Below are positions 33,191 through 44,814 of a DNA stretch of 64,000 nucleotides, one piece after another (position 1 is the first letter of the stretch; each line of letters opens with the position of its first letter). Both the position numbers and the translations under genes were made by a program. The stretch lies in contig NC_052518.1 in assembly GCF_014356525.2 (NCBI RefSeq), positions 96,850,943-96,914,942 of the forward strand, written 5' to 3'. Under the pieces are notes generated by a model. That model was given only the letters and a program-made list of their open reading frames with translations. It had not been told where the DNA came from and searched no databases. The stretch is from Nilaparvata lugens. Taxonomy: Eukaryota > Arthropoda > Insecta > Hemiptera > Delphacidae.

Positions 33191-33357
33191 AGTTATATTG
33201 TGAGAATCTGCAACAGTCATCAACTTATAGACAGTATTTCGGCAAACCAAGTAGACATCTCAGCTCTCAGTTCCCACGACTGGAGATGTTCAGTCCTGCT
33301 CAGACCCGCTCAGACCATCGTAGCGAACAGTACTCAGTAATTTTTCTTCAAATTATT
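33191..33357 (+). repeat. Errantivirus 3' LTR, probably partial (copy A)
   Basis: Begins AGTTATATTGTGAG directly after the purine-rich GGGATGGAGG. AGT at the LTR start right after a polypurine tract is the errantivirus/gypsy pattern. A matching AATTATT end is at 33351-33357, giving about 167 bp, short for this group, so the end is uncertain. The 5' LTR is not in the window. Confidence 0.6.
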
Positions 33358-34130
33358 AATACACATGTATAATCGATTATTGGAAGTTTATAATTTGCGT
33401 GCCAATAAATAGGTTTTTGTATATCTAGAGTGAAAAGTATTGATTTTTCTCCCTGAGGGGAAAGTTTGATTGAGTTGAACAATTATTACCCTGAGGGAGA
33501 AAAGCATTTTCCACTCGTGATGTACACAACATTTTTCCTCCACCTACATTTATAGAAACTGCAAATCAGATAATTTTATATAACTCACGATATTGGTGAC
33601 AATTTTTTCTTTTACAACATAACATTAAAATCTAAGAACTAAAAACCGGTCGTAAGGCTGGCACTTCCGATTGCGCTATCTATCGGCAAAAGTTGTAAAA
33701 ATTATCAGCTGGCCGACTATCAACAAATGCTGCCTACAGTTCGCGCGTTTCAGATTTCAATCGCAGATGAAAAATATTGTTGGCTGGTATTTTGAATAGA
33801 ATAAAATATTTAAAAATATGTATTCATGTTTATCGTCTACTAATATCAAGTATGTAATATCATACAAACATATATTTCATGAGTTGGTAAAATTTCTGGT
33901 TGAGGTATTGAATTCAGTTAGCTCAATGACAGACAACTCTATTATGTTTCCTCATCTGAGCTTCGAACTCCAGCCTATTTCCAATGTGAGTTTATAAAAT
34001 AGAGATACTTTCGATATTATTTTATGGAGTTACTTTTACTCCCTAGGAAGTTTTTCTGTTTTTTAGTCCCGAGAGCGAAAAAGTGAGACTTGAGTATTAT
34101 GTTTCAGGGAGTAAAGTAAGTACTTGAAGG
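33358..34130. other. Non-coding DNA after the errantivirus (copy A)
   Basis: Shared with 59343-60120. Contains CCCTGAGGG and CTCCCT/AGGGAG words in both orientations (33455-33500, 34040-34110). No gene recognised. Confidence 0.5.
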
Positions 34131-34131
34131 G

Positions 34132-34360
34132 CAGGTCACACCGAGCTCGCGTCCGCGGCGGTAGCGAAGTCAAAAAACTCGCCTTCCATGTTATTAAGTT
34201 GTGCAGGTCACACCGAGCTCGCTACCGCGGAGGTAGTACCTCGGCGGTAGTTTCACTTCGCGAACCAGGCGAACTTTTGAAACGTCTCCTAGTGGGAGTA
34301 CCGCTAGCGGTAGTGAGCTCGGTCTGACGTGGCCAATCTAATAACATGGAAAGCGAACTC
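34132..34360. repeat. GC-rich inverted-repeat element (copy A)
   Basis: CAGGTCACACCGAGCTCGC occurs at 34132 and 34204. The inverted partner GTGAGCTCGGTCTGACGTG is at about 34313-34331. The arms extend outward to CGCCTTCCATGTTATTA and TAATAACATGGAAAGCG, about 55 bp in all. A short foldback or MITE-like element of unknown superfamily. The open frame across it is incidental. Confidence 0.75.
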
Positions 34361-34457
34361 CAGAACTTCGCCATCGGTAGCGCATGCGCAGAATACCGAG
34401 ACCCACACGTGACAATGACTCATTTGCATGCCTAACAGCAATGCAACATTTTGGAGC

Positions 34458-34801
34458 GATTGCTGAGATCGGGTCTGGCTAACCCCGGCGCAACGTTGGT
34501 CAAGCGCAACTTTGGTCTCGGCTAAAAAATCGGTTTGCTGAGATCGAGTTTAGCCGCCGGTCATCTCTTGGTCGAGAGCAACTTTGATCCGCGGGTTTAG
34601 CCAGACCGACGCTCAAGTTTAGCCAGACCGAGGCGCAACTGGAGGAATCCACGGGGAATTATTGTCGCAATGTTGGCAACAGCCATCTCGAATGCTACTT
34701 TGGCTCTCACACGCTGTCTTTGCATATTGCTTTTGCACTCTCTCACTCACACTCACTCTCCCATCATTCGTTTCTTTCTTGTTTTTTCTTCTTCCCCCCC
34801 C

Positions 34802-34838
<37 letters not shown>

Positions 34839-36026
34839 AATGAAATTAACGTTTTTGGTAGAGAGTTAGTGGGAAGGATATTTTTAATATTCTTTCCGAA
34901 GAATGGACATTGATATGTCCAAAGCTCCGCCAATTTATGTAAATGCATAACAATATAATTATTACTATAGTTATTACAAATTGCTTTTTTCATATACAGC
35001 GAATACTTCAGAAAGATCTTTTCGAAGTAAGTCAGTTTTGTTTTCACCATCTTTAACAATTGAAAGTTCAATATAACATGTATTGATAATTGTTCATTCA
35101 GTTTCATGCATGAATATCAATAGATCATGACTGTATGTAAATCAGTTCATGTGATTGAAACGTAGTTCCCTTAACCAATGCTCCAGCACTTTTTTTAGTA
35201 TGGTACCCACAAAATGTCCCAGTTATGATTAAAGAGTAGTTTCCACCGGGGACAGGAGGATATACAAATCTCCAGTAATATCTGAAAACATGGATATATC
35301 CCTCCCCCCAATATATTTTTTGCACTTGAGTAAAAATCATGAAAATCGTAGGTTTGAATCTATAGCTTTGAAACTATTTTTTGAAACAATTGATTGACTA
35401 ATAAAATTATATTTCCATTCTATTTGTTATATGAACTGAAATATCATAGGCCTGTGATATATTATTCTCTATAGTAAAGTAGATATATAGAGATATATCT
35501 ATAAACTATAGATATATTATTCTCTAAAGTAAATAATGATTAGCCAACTGAACATAAAGAAACTTCATTATTAGGATGTAGTTTTTCAAGTAGAAATTGC
35601 TTGAAATCACACCAAATTGAGGGTATTTTTCTAAAATTTTCCGGGGGAGGCCCCCCGGACCCCTTTCTCAAAGACGAACCCCAATTTGACATTAGTTTTT
35701 GATAAAATCGAAACAATAGCAAGTTAATAGCTTAATCCCGAACTTAAACCTGCCTCCTAGCAGGTCTAAGTTGGAGTCTAAAATCATCATTTTTGCTCCT
35801 GAGATTATCACATTTTAGCCTGTTCCCGATCTCAGCAATCCACCGAGATTATCTTTTAAACACGAGTTGATCTACGCTTGAACTCAGCAATCCAGCGAGA
35901 TTAGTTTTTAGCCTAGACTGGAACTCAGCAAACCGATTTTTAGACCGCAGGTTTTTCCCTGCGATAATTGCCGGTCGGCCAACTTTTGCGCTCGAGCGTG
36001 GTTAATCCCGATCTCAGCAAACCGTT
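34458..36026. mobile_element. Foldback-like element with TTGCTGAGATCGGG ends (copy A)
   Basis: The left end reads ATTGCTGAGATCGGG, the right end on the other strand GTTTGCTGAGATCGGG. Further inside, AAAATCGGTTTGCTGAGAT (about 34525) pairs with CTCAGCAAACCGATTTTT (about 35927). CAGCAATCC-ACCGAGATTA words repeat on the right side. Terminal and subterminal inverted repeats with no transposase suggest a non-autonomous DNA element or foldback transposon. It includes a CCGGGGGAGGCCCCCCGG palindrome near 35641. Confidence 0.7.
34726..34979. repeat. 254-bp segment with (CT)n, present only in copy A
   Basis: Bounded by ATTGCTTTT at 34726-34734 and 34980-34988; copy B has a single ATTGCTTTT joining the two flanks. 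Contains a C-run followed by (CT)n at about 34793-34838. Confidence 0.9.
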
Positions 36027-36872
36027 TCTACCACAACTTAACAAAAAGACTGCAAAAAAACAGCACTACTGGATGACTAACTTTCTTCAACTAACACTTT
36101 CGTCAACAGAGAAGTTTGGGGACCTAGAATTCACCTATCTATTCACCTTCTTCTTTTTCAACTTTGGGATTGTGTAAATTGTAAAACACTCGTTTATCCA
36201 CCATTAATAGCAATTATAATGAAAATGAATGACAATAAATGATAATTATATAGCTATAATTATTCAATAAGTTCTACAAAGAATGAAAAGAGATTGAACA
36301 TACGATCAGAGAAGTCAGAAGTGAGTATGTGAAACACAACCCAATTATTAAAGTAACTAAGAAACATATTATAGTTAGGTGATTTAAATTAATGAATATA
36401 CAAAAAAGTTGACAACAGCAACAAAAAAATTACAGAAATGGGAATTATGAATATGAGATAAAAATTATTAACAAATAGCTTCTTACAATACTAATACTCA
36501 AGTTACTGTTGTTTTTGAGAATGCAAGGTTTGACATAATACATGTTATTATATTGAAATAGAATCATTATTATTTTGTAGTACCCTACAAAAACTTTTTG
36601 TTTGTCACCCTATTATTGAATAGGGTGAATTACCAATCAAGTTGAAGCCTGGTCCTGACGATGATGTTTTGACAACAAAAGTTGAAGTTGCAATCAGCCT
36701 TTGTTGTGTCGGGATCTAGTTACAAAATGTTATCAGTGTGCACCAGACCCCCACCCAACAAATGCCAATCGCCAGTCATTCAAAAGCACTCCGCTGATGT
36801 CCATTCCATGATATGCTCGGCGTCCGTTTGCTGGCTTTTAACAATAAATACTTACACTAACAAAAATATATC
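36027..36872. other. Non-coding DNA between repeats (copy A)
   Basis: AT-rich, shared with about 61766-62608. No gene recognised; a 75-codon frame at 36682-36909 has no recognisable motif. Confidence 0.5.
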
Positions 36873-38458
36873 AACTAGCAGGGCACCCGTGCTTCGCTAC
36901 GGGAATTAAATGATAAAATTATTTTTGTGAAACATTTATAATCTAAATCCTACCAAAATTGTTATAATCGTTTTTGAGATAAGGCCACAACTTGACATGA
37001 AAATTATCAAGTCGAATCATTCAAATAATTAATTGATGTGTTGGAAGTGCTCTGTAGAAGAGTAGTCTAATTGCAGCGAATTTTGTAGGATATAAGGCGA
37101 TATATGTAGGAGATAAGTCACCCTCAACTCTATTCATTGGCAATTAATATTTCTCGTTGACAGTTATCAAATTAGCAGTGATCATGTTATTTTTGCTTTG
37201 ACAATTGAAGATTAAATTCCAAAATTAGGTTGATTCGGAATTTGATGAATCTGGTATCCATGGATCTCTTGCTTATTCTGGAATTTTTGGCATAGCCTGT
37301 CGCTTACTTTTCGTTTCACTTATCCAAAAGAGTAAAAGCAGCCAATCCACTGATTCTTTCTTCCATGGAAGTCCATTCATACATAAGAGTCCATTCATAA
37401 TAGTATAACATTTATTGCAGCTGTTTTCACATGTCCTAAACTCTACAATCATACATTTTAATGTGGGATTATTTTAATGTGAATTTGCATAAATCTGAAT
37501 AGAGTTTATTCAATCGCTTTGATTATTGACTACATTATATGATTTCTTCCTTTAATCTTAGCTTGAAACCAAAAGCTTAGGGATGAAAATTTGGATGTAA
37601 ACTAACATGTAACTCAATTTAATTTCTATCTAAACAACTTTAGAATTTACTTGTTATCTATCAATATCAATAGGTTTGTCTTGTGTTTTAATAACATAAT
37701 GGAAGGAAATAGAAGCAGCTGATGGAATATTATGTTTTTTTCGATTTAGTTTTTAGCTGATTTTGAAACATGAAAATATCAGGCCCAGTAGCACAAAAGC
37801 ATGTTCAATTTCAATCAGGATTAAACTTCATGAGAATTAATCAGAGCAGGGTTTTTTTCAATAGAAGGCTTCTCTGATTGGTTCTCATGGTATTCAGTCC
37901 GGATTATGAATTAACAGACAGTGCAACTGTCTCTCTCAAGGCCATGGCTGCGTACAAACATAGAGCAACAGAGGAACAAATACAACAGAAGCTGAAGAAA
38001 TTAGTCGCATTTCTATCACCTCACAATGAACATTCAACTACCATTATGTTTGGAGAGATCGATTTTAAATTTCTTTTGCTATCATCCGGTCACTTTCTGA
38101 ACCAGCTCCCAGATGTTCCATGAATACTGCAATGTTTTAAAATAAGGTCACCAAATTTGGTTACTCAACTACAGTTATTATAAAGTTTTTTATTTGCTCA
38201 CACTTTCTTACGTTTTCAACAGACTATGGAAAACTTTTTTCTGATCAGCTGCTACTTGAGGGACCAATAATCCTTTCTCTTGGTAGTTCAACGAATTTTC
38301 CCAGAGTTGAGACCTGTTCCAAAATAATGTTTTTTGTCGCAAGCACAATATATTCCTGATTTAATCAAAATCGTTAGAGCCGTTTTCGAGATCCGTCCGA
38401 CATAGATACATATATCCACAAACACACATATTCAAACAAATTGCTTTCTTAGTATAAT
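36873..38458 (+). mobile_element. ACTAGC-type dispersed element (copy A)
   Basis: Starts AACTAGCAGGGCACCCGTGC followed by TTCGCTACGGG and ends in AGAGCCGTTTTCGAGATCCG, then ATACATATATCCACAAACAC and CTTAGTATAATTA. This paired start and end is known to me as a common dispersed repeat of insect genomes; its class is unclear to me. About 1.6 kb. Contains the unrecognised ORF 37878-38123. Confidence 0.55.
37878..38123 (+). CDS. Unrecognised 81-codon ORF in the ACTAGC-type element (copy A)
   Basis: ATG to TGA, 81 codons: a hydrophobic start, a helical charged middle (KHRATEEQIQQKLKKLVAFL) and a short C-terminus. I recognise no family. It is unchanged in copy B, but most of the surrounding DNA is also unchanged, so this is weak evidence of coding. 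It may be a remnant exon captured by the repeat or a chance frame. Confidence 0.25.
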   Translation: MVLMVFSPDYELTDSATVSLKAMAAYKHRATEEQIQQKLKKLVAFLSPHNEHSTTIMFGEIDFKFLLLSSGHFLNQLPDVP

Positions 38459-39536
38459 TATTGACTTCAATGATTATGATTTCATTCAATGAGAGCTTCT
38501 TTCACATAATAATAACAGCTGGCATCAAAAGCAGAAATGTCAAACATGATTGAAATTGAAACAGTAGCGATCATCAACATTATTTTCTTCATCTGATCTA
38601 AAGTAACCAGATTATAGTAAGATTCACATAATGTGTCAGCATTGTTTGAAAGGGGAGCATTGATGCTATTAATGAGGAATACTGACAGTCAACGAACTGT
38701 TATACATATTCTCCAATATTTTTATCGAAAGCTACCTTTATTTTCTTTGGTAAAACAATCAATGTTTGGAATAATTGATTCATGGGAAAAGCGCCTTACT
38801 TCTATGCAAGATATTTTCACATTAGGAAAAGCAACAACAGCTATTTGGCCGTTTTAATAAAAAACCCTTTCTTTCGCCCAAGTTAAATTTTGGCCGAATT
38901 TCCTCATTCTTTACAAACAGATTCCACAACGGACACTTCTGAAGTTTTAAAATACCCCTTTAAGCAGTTTTCGCGATCTGTCGGATATACAAACAAAATT
39001 AGTCTTGATAGAATAGGATCAATTGATAGAAGCAACTCCCGTCATAAAAGTTTGTTTTATGAAAAATAAAAATTATCTATACTCCCAGGAATAGCTCTGA
39101 TTGAAGCAGCAGTGCCCAATCAATTTGTTCTCGATAAATGCATTTTAATTGATTCTTCAACTTGGTGCCAACCTAATGAAATAATCTCAACTTAATGCCA
39201 ACCTGACAAAATTTTTAATTGGTCGCCAGTTATCAACTGTTTCGAATAGGTACTCTCTCTAGATTATAGTTCTATAGTAAAATATGATATGGACATTTCA
39301 ATTATAATTAAGAGATTGGGAGAAGAAGAATATACATGCTAAAAGACGAACTTTAAACCCTTAAAAACCACCCTTAGAGTTGAAATATCGCCAAAAGATT
39401 TCTTAGTGAGCACCTAGGACGTATAAGGAAGCTATATTCTAGTTTTGTTGAAATCCATCCAGTAGTTTTCCAGAAATCGTGATCAGTGAGTCAGTGAGAT
39501 AAGAATTTAAAGTATAGATAAGCCTAAATACAGCTT
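38459..39536. other. Repeat debris up to the gap
   Basis: Contains two further element tails: AAGCAGTTTTCGCGATCTGT near 38961, and GAAATCCATCCAGTAGTTTTC followed by GATCAGTGAGTCAGTGAG near 39450-39500, words typical of 3' ends of dispersed insect repeats. No gene; a 74-codon frame at 38633-38857 is unrecognised. No copy-B counterpart in the window. Confidence 0.5.
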
Positions 39537-39636
39537 NNNNNNNNNNNNNNNNNNNNNNNNNNNNNNNNNNNNNNNNNNNNNNNNNNNNNNNNNNNNNNNN
39601 NNNNNNNNNNNNNNNNNNNNNNNNNNNNNNNNNNNN
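39537..39636. other. Assembly gap of exactly 100 N
   Basis: A run of 100 N, the conventional length for a scaffold gap of unknown size. The sequence to its right restarts the locus already read from 10466, so the gap joins two copies of the same region. Confidence 0.98.
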
Positions 39637-41114
39637 AACAGCACTCGGAAATAGACAACTATAATTGTAGCTGCGAATCATAAATTGCAATCACTTATTC
39701 AAAATGGAAGGTAAGTCTTCACACACTTTCTCACTGAATTCATATTAAGTCCTTTTTATTCCCTCTATAGCACTTGGTCGAATAATTGGATAATAATGAG
39801 CTATATTTTTTATTTTGTAGCTTCAAAGAGGTCGCATATTTCAAGAAGGTATGGCCCATTCGTTGACATTCCGTATAAACTACATTGAGCTAATGAAGAT
39901 TATCATTCGAATTGAGTTGCATTACAGAGCTCCCCAACGTTTCTGAATCTCTTGATCTCTCGCGAAGATTTAGCTTATCACCATATTCAAATTTCTCAAT
40001 TTACATACAAAGCTCACTCTTTTGAATGTGTTGATCTTTTAAAATTAAATCTTTGAGACGCCGACACAAAGGCTATACTGTATTTTAAAATGGTCAGATA
40101 TCTCTCTCTATATCTATACTGTAAAGTATTCTCTAATACTGGCCTTCAACGAACTGAAGTGTTGTTTTATTTCAGTTTTTATGTAGCGAAAATCAAACAT
40201 ATTCCATTATTTTTATTAAAATAAGGCCAATCTTTCAAATGTATCGCATATATTGTTTTCTATGTCTTTTTCCCATGAAGATGTTTTATTTACCGTTAGT
40301 TTTGCGCTCAACTTGACAAATATTTGAAAACTGCCTTGCATTGACTTGTTCAAATTTTCAAAGAGGTCAGTCACTTAATTAGGCCAGTTTCTGAAGCCAT
40401 TCAAAACCTAGAAAATTTCAGCAATTACTACCACATTGGCTCATTTCCAGACATTTTTCTGGGGAATGTTTAATCAAATTGAGAGCTCTATGCGAAGTAA
40501 TAAATTGCTCTATTGCAAACATTGGTTTCCTGCAATACGTCTGAATTAGCCTATCAGTAAACAGTTAGCCTGCAATCCCTTGATTTTAATCCGAATGAGA
40601 ATGAGTATGAGTTATGATGATTCATTGTTCATTGTCATGTCATCATGTGGTCCCAAGTCGCGTTACCCCTGAGCTTGGTCGCATACCCCCTAGGGGGTAT
40701 CATTTGAATAAAATTCAAATAAGAATAAGGGGTATTTTAATTATAATTCGAATAACGGGGGTATTATTTGAATATTCACGCGTACCCCAGCTTGAGAATC
40801 GCTTATGTAGAGAGTCAATATCAATTTGAAAGAAGAAGGAAAAGAAATAATAAAAAGAAAAAATTAAGAAGGGGAAAAAAAGAATATCCGATATGTCAGA
40901 GGAGCAAAAGCCGGAAAATTGAGATTTGAGTTGTAATTTTTGAGGAATCATGTAGAGAAAACAGTATTTTATGTAATAATAATAAGAAATAAGCCAGATG
41001 AGCAGAATCGAGGTTTTTATTGTAACGAACTGTAGTAAAAAAAGGCAGAATCAATAAAGAAGAAGAAGAATCGATAAGCCGAACGAGTAGGAGCTGGATT
41101 ATCAAGGTTTGAGT

Positions 41115-42094
41115 CAGTGGCGTAACGTGCACCCCTGCTGCCCAGCGTCGCGGGGGGGGCCCGGGTCCCTAGGGGGCTCGAGCTAGGGCCCGGATAATAT
41201 GTAGGCTAATATAGGTTTTCTGAAAAAATAAAATTACCCGGTCTAGGGGGCCCGGGATAGGGCCCGAAATGATAGGCCTAATTATATATTGCATACTTTA
41301 AAAAGAAAAATTAAATAATCATGGAAGTAACTTTTGATAAAAAAAGCAGAAGTTTTATTGTGGAAAATGACAGGTTTCATTCATTGTGTATGAAGAAATA
41401 TGCAATAGAACAATGTTATCAGTCTGGTTATAAATTAATATCAAGAGAATACAAGTAGAAGATAATGAATAAGGCAAGAAAGAAAACAATCATTGCTCAA
41501 ATCTACTCGTAATAATAATTATAGTTCCATTGACAGAGCTTCAATAATTGTGTGTTGGTAGTGATCTTATTGAAAAATTAGGAATGTTGTTTGTTTACAA
41601 ATCATTAAAATTCATACATCCGGTGAGACAATCCAGACTGAGACTATTCAAACCACTTACTTATAGATAAGATTTACTTCTTTTCTCTCTGATTCAAACA
41701 AAGATTGTCAGAATGGTTCTAAAGTAGATCGTTATCTTTATTATTTACAATCTTTAAGTGAGCATTGGAGGAAATAAATTAATTATTTTCCCATTGAATT
41801 CCTGAACATATATACCATATAGTGTGGCAGGGGCGCCGTAAATATAAATAATATAGAATAGCTTACTCAATTCATTATTTCATTTGCAATTCCCATTCGC
41901 ATTCAGTTGCTCTCGAATCGTGTTTATATATATTTTTTCAAGCTATGTAATTTACTCATGAAAGATGTACGTTCACATTAGAGTTTATGCTTGGGATTGA
42001 GTGAGAAGGGGGCTGGAGAAAGGTGGTACGATTTTAGAAGAGGGGCCTGGAATTTTTTTTGCGGGGGGCCCGGTTTGGAAACGTTACGACGCTG
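41115..42094. mobile_element. hAT-type non-autonomous element with 8-bp TSD (copy B)
   Basis: 980 bp starting CAGTGGCGTAACGT and ending ACGTTACGACGCTG, that is, inverted ends CAGTGGCGTAACGT and CAGCGTCGTAACGT. It is flanked by a perfect 8-bp direct repeat GTTTGAGT at 41107-41114 and 42095-42102. An 8-bp duplication and CAG-GGCG-type ends are hallmarks of hAT elements. Inside are GGGCCCGG-rich patches at both ends and AT-rich filler; there is no coding frame. Superfamily assigned from ends and TSD only. Confidence 0.85.
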
Positions 42095-43885
42095 GTTTGA
42101 GTGTAAATCTATTAAAAAAATAATATGTAGAAACTTAGGGTGGAGCAGTTAGAACCTTGTTAAACTAATGCCGCGAATGAATTGTGATTGCAAAAGTTGT
42201 CAAGACTGTTCACAGTTCATTTATTAACTTGTTGGAAGATAATAAGAAATAGAAGCGTCAATGAGGATGAATGATTCTTCTATTGGAAACCCAAATTAAC
42301 ACCTAGTAACTAAGAGCTCAATGTAACATACAAGATACAACTCAAAACTCAATCAGACTAACACCATTGAGTTTCAATTCAGTGAGAGACTCTTAGAAGG
42401 GACTCCTATATCAGATTCACACCATCAGTGTGCTGGTTGATTAGCTTGGTAAAAAATGCGTTGCCTACTTGAGTGATTTGAAACCTATAGGATGATTATT
42501 TTACCCAAAAATGACACTTACTTCATCTTGAAAACGAGACCGCTTTTATTACTGTTAGTGCGGCCGCAAATGTCATCAACTAGGCACTCCGTGGTCATGT
42601 TTTTTTGGGTAACGGCCGTGGAAGATGTCTCAATTTCTTCGTTAGTTCTAGCATAATAACAATCGTGATGATGATAAGTCGGAATCACAGGCAGACACTC
42701 GGAAACAAGATGGCCGCCAAAATTTTCAGGGGTTTGCTATATCGCTCGTATTTCAATAACCGTTCAAGATATTCAACCGTTTTGTTGAACGAAAATATTT
42801 TAAAAATCTTCCTCTACAATTCTTATTTCATAAAATTTTCCTGTAAAACGCATATTTTTTTAGTTATAACCTTCAAAAGCCCACAAAAACTTGTTTCTAT
42901 TTTTTTCCATTATAACTTTTTTTGTACAAGAGATACAGATAAATTTTGAAACTTAGAGCGTTTTTTCAACTTTGGAACCATATGTCTTCATGCGCTGTAC
43001 GTCAAGAAATGAGTTCTCCAGGCTCCAGCGCCCGCCAAAGAAAACCCTGCTTTCTTGATTTCTGATCCATGATTTCTGATTCGTTTTGAGGTAACAAGCT
43101 AGAACTACAAAATCGATTTTTCATTACTACTTCAAGATAGAGACTTGCAAATGGTCTCAATCTCTTCGTTACAACAAGCCGAATAAGAATATTGATGATG
43201 GAAACAACGAAAATATTCGCAATCATTGGAAAATTCAAGATGGCGGTCATTATTGACAGAAATTTCTATATCGCTTGCTATTCAGTTATTGTGAGAGATA
43301 TCGGATTGGTTTTATCATCAAAGTGTTCAGAATTAACCAAACTATGATGTTAGAGATAATCGTCTCATTTCGACCACTCTTTTCATGATTATTCAACTTC
43401 AAAAACTTGAAACATACATTTTTCGGGGTCAATATTTCACTTTTCACTCTGTATATGTATTCTCAGTAGACACACACTAGTGTTATTGGTACAGTGTTTT
43501 AGAATATTTCCAAAGCTTTAAAATGACATCTGGTTGGAGGCTGTAATAAGTCTAAATTCCTCGGCTGGAGCGTCATCAGAAAAAAAAGAGAAAAGTACTG
43601 TTTGCAGCGGAAAACACGCTTTTTCCACCAAATGCCAATCCAAACAATTAGAAAACCGTGTAGCTCATGACTCCTTGAAGGTAAAGACTTGGGAAAGGTA
43701 TAAATCTTTTTGTAATGTGTAAAGACAGATTATTTATGATGGCAATCTCAAAAATGTTTGTTATCATAAAAAAACAAGATGGAGGCAAAAATATGTCGAT
43801 TTTTAAGAAATCGTCTGTAATTCCAATAATGTCGAGGATATCGGATCAATTCAGCGATCTGGAAGCTCCAAAATAATCATACATA

Positions 43886-44158
43886 GAGAAACAATAGCGT
43901 AAGTAGATATCCCATGGTTTAGGGAGTTTATGTCGTAACTTTTACTGTTATCTCAAGCCGATTACTGTCGATTATTGTCGATTTTCACTGTTTTGTTGGG
44001 GTGAGAGCGTATGAACGGCACAATATGAGAGACACAGTGTTACACAGCTTCAAGGAAAAGAACTACGTGGACTATCGGCTTGAGATAACAGTAAAAGTTA
44101 CGACATAAACTCCCTATAGCCTCCTACTATGGGATATCTACTTACGCTATTGTTTCTC
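43886..44158. mobile_element. MITE with ~80-bp inverted ends and TA flanks (copy B)
   Basis: 273 bp beginning GAGAAACAATAGCGTAAG and ending with the reverse complement, flanked by TA at 43884-43885 and 44159-44160. The arms agree over about 80 bases apart from one indel after ATATCCCAT. Small size, long inverted ends, no coding and a TA target suggest a Tc1/mariner-related MITE. It sits within the tandem array. Confidence 0.82.
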
Positions 44159-44776
44159 TATGCTTTTACTATGACGAATGAAACTCAAATTTCTTGAAAT
44201 CAGATTTTTCGAGGACAACATTTTATTTTTCACCCTATAAATGTATTCAGAGTGAACAAACACAAATATTATTGGCAGTGTTGTAGAATATTTCCGAAAC
44301 TTCAAAATGACATCTGGTTGGAGGCTGTAAGTCCATATTTTACGGCTGGAGCGTTATTGGAAAAAGAGAAAAAACTACTGTTTGCAGCGGAAAACACTCT
44401 TTTTTCACCATAGGCCAAACCTTAACAATTAGAAAACCATGTAACTCATGAACCCTTCAAGGTACATACTTGAGAATGGTATCAATGTCTTCGTAAAGAT
44501 GTGTGGAAATAGATTATTCATAATGGCAATCTCAAAAATGTTTGTCATCATAAAAAATCCAAGATGGCGGCCAAAAATCTGATTTCAAGAGTTTTAAGTT
44601 ATATTCTCCTAAGTAAAAGTTGTTGGAATTGGATAAATCTTTCTAGTATGATTATTTTGAAGCTTCCAGATCGCTGAATTGATCCGATATCCTCGACATT
44701 ATTAGAATTACAGACGATTTCTTGTAAATCGACAATTTTAGGAATTACAGACGACATTCGACAAAATTAGGAACCC

Positions 44777-44814
44777 GTGTAACTCGAGTTACACTCGAGT
44801 CATGATCATGACTC
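44777..44814. repeat. Two adjacent 18-bp perfect palindromes (copy B)
   Basis: Identical to 18100-18137: palindromes at 44777-44794 and 44797-44814. Confidence 0.95.

Larger units (their letters stand above)
29700..33357 (+). mobile_element. Errantivirus-type endogenous retrovirus, 5'-truncated and rearranged (copy A)
   Basis: Plus-strand remnant of a gypsy/errantivirus-like element. It holds a pol fragment before integrase, an env-derived block where integrase should be, the end of pol, an env remnant, and a 3' LTR. No 5' LTR, gag, protease or RT is found. Frameshifts and stops occur throughout, so it is long dead. Starts directly after the host exon. Confidence 0.8.
10466..39536 (+). repeat. 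Large duplicated locus, copy A
   Basis: Starting at AACAGCACTCGG the sequence matches 39637 onward almost base for base, in the same order and orientation, up to about 38263, which pairs with the window end. Copy A is about 3.4 kb longer over the shared span, owing mainly to the PIF/Harbinger insertion, the LINE at 19165-20876 and a 254-bp segment near 34.7 kb. It ends at the 100-N gap. Best explained as one haplotype of a heterozygous locus. Confidence 0.95.

Noticed and set aside
34124..34327. 67-codon frame with repeated SHRAR words, seen in both copies
   Set aside because: It follows the direct repeat CAGGTCACACCGAGCTCGC and is non-coding inverted-repeat DNA.
39439..39690. Frame spanning the N run
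   Set aside because: Composed of unknown bases; no coding content.
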